In this document: positions 60,201 through 64,000 of the stretch, one piece after another
How the letters are laid out: every line of letters starts with the position of its first letter
Position numbering within the stretch: the stretch's first letter is position 1
Assembly: GCF_910596095.1 (NCBI RefSeq)
Contig: NC_056548.1
Location: forward strand, 11,681,151-11,745,150
Source: Thunnus maccoyii
Lineage: Eukaryota; Chordata; Actinopteri; Scombriformes; Scombridae
Length of the DNA stretch: 64,000 nucleotides
Reading direction: 5' to 3'
Made by a program: the position numbers and the translations under genes
The notes under the pieces: model-generated
What the model was told of the DNA's origin: nothing
Databases searched by the model: none
Seen by the model: only the letters and a program-made list of their open reading frames with translations

Positions 60201-63200
60201 AACAAAAAATATTCTGACAACAAAGACTCTAGTTATGAATGGATGAACTGGAAATGGGAAACCTTTAGTGTTATATTTGTATTTGGACCTGGCCTAAAGT
60301 GGATGTGCGTGTGCATTACTACTCAGCAATGTGAAAAAAAAAGAGATAAAAATCTTCAAGTTTTTGACTATGTGCATTTATGTATTCAGGCAGCACCTCT
60401 GTGTTTTGTTGTCAGGAGGAAGAAAGCAAACCTAAGACGCAGAAGAAAGTCAAGGAGGAAGTCAAGGAAGTGTGTGAACCAAAACTAAAAGAAGATGACC
60501 CTTTGTCTGTCCTCACTACCATTATTGCTCAGGTATGGCAACAAAAAGACCATCCTTTGTCTGCATGTTATCTTCCTCTCATGCATGCGTTGTTCTGTTT
60601 TGAGTTAGTGACATAACCATGACTAATGACATAGATGGTGCTCATTTTCTGTTTCTAGGAGCCATCAAAGAGTGTCCTGTTGGACCAGCTGGGCCAGAAA
60701 CTCATGGATAAAATTGGTTCATCCTGGAGCAAAAGGTTTAGAAAACATTATGGTCCCATAGGAAAGGTATGTTTGGTTTCTTAGTAATTAAGATGAGCTT
60801 ACTGTGTGTTTTTGCAGCAAATATTGCTTGCTATTACTATTGATTATACATTTTTCCCATGTATTCCTTATTTCTTATACTCATAAACCTTTACTTTTTC
60901 TCTTTTTGATATAGTTCCTGCAATCCCACAATGATGTTTTCTTGTTGGTGTCCACTGGTACCCGAGTGGCGCTGAAGGCGAATCCGCCGTGCCCCATGAC
61001 TGAGCCCCCCAGCCCAGCAGAGCAGACCACTGACTCTGATCCTTCAACAGCTCCAGACCAAAGAGCTGCTAAAGAACAGCCAGGACTAGACCAGAAGCCA
61101 GAGCCTGAACTAGAGGTACTCTCAAGAAACACTCACATTTTTGGATTACTTTCATCCAGTATTAAGCCTTTTAAAGGAAAGCAACACACCTATAATTCTA
61201 TATTTTTATCTTTAGTTGTGGTGGATGTCTAGTTACTACTTTAAAGCCTGATAATCATTGTGTATTTTCCTGTCTGTCGGCAGGGTAGCCACTGGTTTGA
61301 CCTTAATGACTCCACAGTGACCTCCATCAGGGAGTCTGACATAGAGAAGCAGTTCCAGGGCAAAGAGAGCGCCTACATGCTGTTCTACAGAAAAACACAG
61401 CTGAACAGGCCCAATGAAGGTTTGTGATGTTTTATAATGGAAAAGATGTGTTGGATCAGAGAAAGAAATGGAGGAGAGGTGAATTACAGAAGAAAAAAAG
61501 AAAAAGAAAAAGTTAAGTGGGTTCATGTAGGGAAAAAAACAGTCAATTAATAATTGATCTAATTGTATTTTAGGTAATAGATTTGTCATTTATCAAGTAA
61601 AGTGAAGATGAAATAAGTAGATGTCTAATATGTATCTATTAACAATTTGTTTTGTGTTTCTACATTTGCAGCTCTGAACAATCCCCAATATAAAGTTCCT
61701 CATCATCTCATCCAGTTGGCTCAGGAGGAGAACATCAGACTGCGGCAGATGCGGTACAGAAACACACACACACACTGATTTAGAAAGGTATATGAACGTT
61801 GTTTTGTTACATGAATTATTGATATGAATCAATGGTCCTGTTACAGTGAGGAGTGTGAAGCCAGTAATAACACAGTGGAGCTGCATCTGCACCTAGCACC
61901 TTCTTATAGGCTAAAAAACGGAGCCCTGCAGCCTGTCAGCAAAGAGCCCACCGAGAGCACCACCCTCAGTTTTGATCGTAGAAAGACTGTGGGAGACCTG
62001 CGATTATCTATTTATCAGGTAATTTAATTTCCTAAAAGAGTAGCTGTTGTGATTTCAGATCCTGAATAGTACAAACTAGCTTTGTATTTTTATTTAGATG
62101 CAGGAACTCTGGGAAGGAGATATGGCTCTGACTGTGGCCAAGAGTCTTCCAGCAGGTCTACACCTCTACAATACTCTTACAGGTGAGACATGTAGCAAAA
62201 AACCTCAAGAGGACCTCAGAAACTATGGATTTATGTACAGTATTTCTGTAACTTTGTTTTACTCTTTGCAGATGACAATGTCTCCCTGTACAGTGCAGGC
62301 ATCTACACAAACTCTGACCTGTTTGTGTGGAACGGCAGAGAGGTGAGGAGAGACATAGTCCATCACAAACATGCTCAAGTGTCAAGATCCCAAATAACTG
62401 ACATCCATGCTGGTTCTTATTATCTGTTCAGGTGTGTGGTGCGAGTGTCCTAACCGGAACCGAGTGGGAGCCAGTGCTGCTGAATGTAGTCCGTCCCTTT
62501 TTGGGGGAAGATGGAGAGCAGGAGGTGGAGTGTGAGGAGGGTAGAGACGGTTTTGAAAATGGGGGACCAGGGCTTAAAAAGGAGGCGAGAGGTTTTGCAG
62601 GTGGTGTGACTCTCGGGGAGGTGAGGGAGGCCCTGGGGGAGCCCAAGGAGAGTTTGCTGTGTCAGGAGCATAAGGGAGGAAAGAGAGAGAGAGAAGAGCA
62701 GGGGGCAGGAGAGGGAGGAGGGGCAAGCGGATGGAAGGTGTTCCCGCCCGACGACATGCAGCGGACACTGAAGGAGCTGTCGCTGAAAGATGGAGATGCG
62801 CTTTTGGTGCTGGAGCCGCAGTCGTTCGACAGCAGGTAAGTCCTCTGCAGCGTGTCAGTGCACATGCGCGTTGTTGTTTTTGTATGTGTGTTTTACAACA
62901 ACCCTCTCCACTTTGTTCAGCATGTTCAGTCTAAACGGAGATGTGGTCACCGTGACTACACCGTCAGACTGTCGCTGGCTCCAGGTGGAGTTTCGACCAC
63001 ATGGAGGAGCAGAAGGAGAGGTAGAGAAAGAGGAGGAGAGGAGGAAAATCAAGGTTCCAGCCACAGGAAATATGGTCAGTAATTTGTGTGCTTCTGTTTT
63101 TGCTCTCTTTTTGTTTTTTCCTTTTCTTTTGTTTTTGTTTCCTCTTTATTTCTTCTTTTAGGCATTATTATTCTGTCTTAAAAATCATATAGTTATGTGT

Positions 63201-64000
63201 AATGTGTCTCTTCCTGCAGCTGCTGTGTGAGGTGAAACAGAGGGCCGTAGACGAGCTGCAGTTACAGGAGCAGCTCTCAGGCAAGGCTCTCAGTGTTGTA
63301 CATAACCTCCCCTGGATGTCCAGATAAATGGTTTTCTCCCCCAATACTGATCAGAGAGTCAATTTAATATAGTATATTTGCTGATGCGGAGTCCCATTCT
63401 AATTTCATAATGCAGCAAAACAGTACACATTTTAAGTACACTTAAATTAGTTTGACCAATCCGGTTTACATAGATAGATATTTTTGACAATTAGCAGTTG
63501 AATATCATTGCATCAATAAAAAATAATCGCCACATTCACCAAATATATGACCAGTTTCTTGTTTTTTTATATAGTGATGAAGAAAACAGACATATAAATG
63601 TTGTCAATGTCTCTTACAGAATATAAAATTGCTGGCTAAAAATTTGGAACGCTTCAGATTAGAGACCAGGCTTCTCCCAAGTTGTGAACAGTGTCAGTGT
63701 ATAATTCATATGGTCTTACAGATGGTGTAGACTGAGTGCAGTGGTGTAAAATAAACAAAATGTCTGAATTTCACCAGGGTTTATGTAGTTCTCTGTAAAA
63801 TGCATTTTCCACAATTGATTATGAAAATTGGCACAACTTGCATCCCAGTTATCTGCAAGTTATATTTTTGTCCTACCTGCTGCTCAGGTGATGACAAAAT
63901 GTGCGTTTGTGTTTTGATCCTTATGCTGACTACAAGTTTATGCTCTTAAATCAGCTGTTTTTGTCTCACTGACCAGGTGCACAGTACTGTCTGAGACAGG
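57250..64000 (+). CDS. usp40: Ubiquitin carboxyl-terminal hydrolase 40, 5' part
   Basis: Nineteen exons before the window ends: 57250-57445, 57569-57636, 57729-57842, 58871-59035, 59205-59351, 59629-59772, 59939-60067, 60416-60532, 60659-60766, 60915-61115, 61284-61419, 61672-61753, 61847-62018, 62098-62182, 62272-62342, 62432-62835, 62921-63074, 63220-63280, 63977-64000. About 859 residues are in frame. USP-family peptidases remove ubiquitin. The Cys box GIKNQGGTCYLNSLLQTL places the nucleophile at Cys49, and the His box GGCYGGHYHVYI gives His304. CxxC pairs (CKEC, CAQC) form the usual zinc-binding fingers. Ubiquitin-like segments follow the catalytic domain (NTVELHLHLAPSY; LSFDRRKTVGDLRLSIYQ). 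Exon 62432-62835 carries Gly/Glu-rich low-complexity insertions. Intron 18 appears to use a GC donor. Confidence 0.94.
57843..58870 (+). other. usp40: usp40 intron 3
   Basis: A 1.03-kb intron with a non-consensus donor (GAG|gtctgg). No repeat or RNA gene recognised. Confidence 0.6.

Overview
This is a ray-finned fish nuclear genome window. Genes have many small exons with GT-AG introns, and the encoded proteins are clearly vertebrate. The dispersed repeats match, from memory, families common in spiny-rayed (percomorph) fish. No tRNA or rRNA gene, CRISPR array or bacterial feature was seen. All exon boundaries were read by eye from splice sites, frame continuity and remembered homology, without any search.

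Five protein-coding genes all lie on the + strand. (1) Positions 1-22023 hold an unconventional myosin-X gene (myo10 or a myo10-like paralogue). Its first exons lie upstream of the window and 40 coding exons are visible, encoding motor, IQ neck, charged helix/coiled coil, proline-rich/PEST segment, PH domains, MyTH4 and FERM. (2) Positions 27061-34141 hold pttg1ip, complete in seven exons. (3) Positions 36446-38247 hold sumo3, complete in four exons. (4) Positions 45659-55235 hold tspear, complete in 13 exons, with a laminin-G-like domain and EAR repeats. (5) Positions 57250-64000 hold the first 19 exons of usp40, which runs off the right edge.

Between and inside the genes are many transposon remains. 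They include a dead non-LTR retrotransposon between sumo3 and tspear and an L2-like LINE 3' end in pttg1ip. There is also a tRNA-derived SINE, a decayed Tc1 transposase in tspear, and several inverted-repeat (MITE-like) elements. Long microsatellites sit against splice sites in pttg1ip and tspear.

The middle three genes keep the order and common strand they have on human chromosome 21q22.3 (PTTG1IP, SUMO3, TSPEAR), but UBE2G2, which lies between SUMO3 and TSPEAR in human, is absent here. The genes do not form one pathway. They are a filopodial motor, a membrane glycoprotein, a ubiquitin-like modifier, a secreted adhesion/epithelial protein and a deubiquitinase. The most interesting points are a formin-like polyproline tract in the myosin tail, a glycine-rich insert in its FERM region, a 14-nt microexon, two GC-AG introns and repeats forming or touching splice signals.
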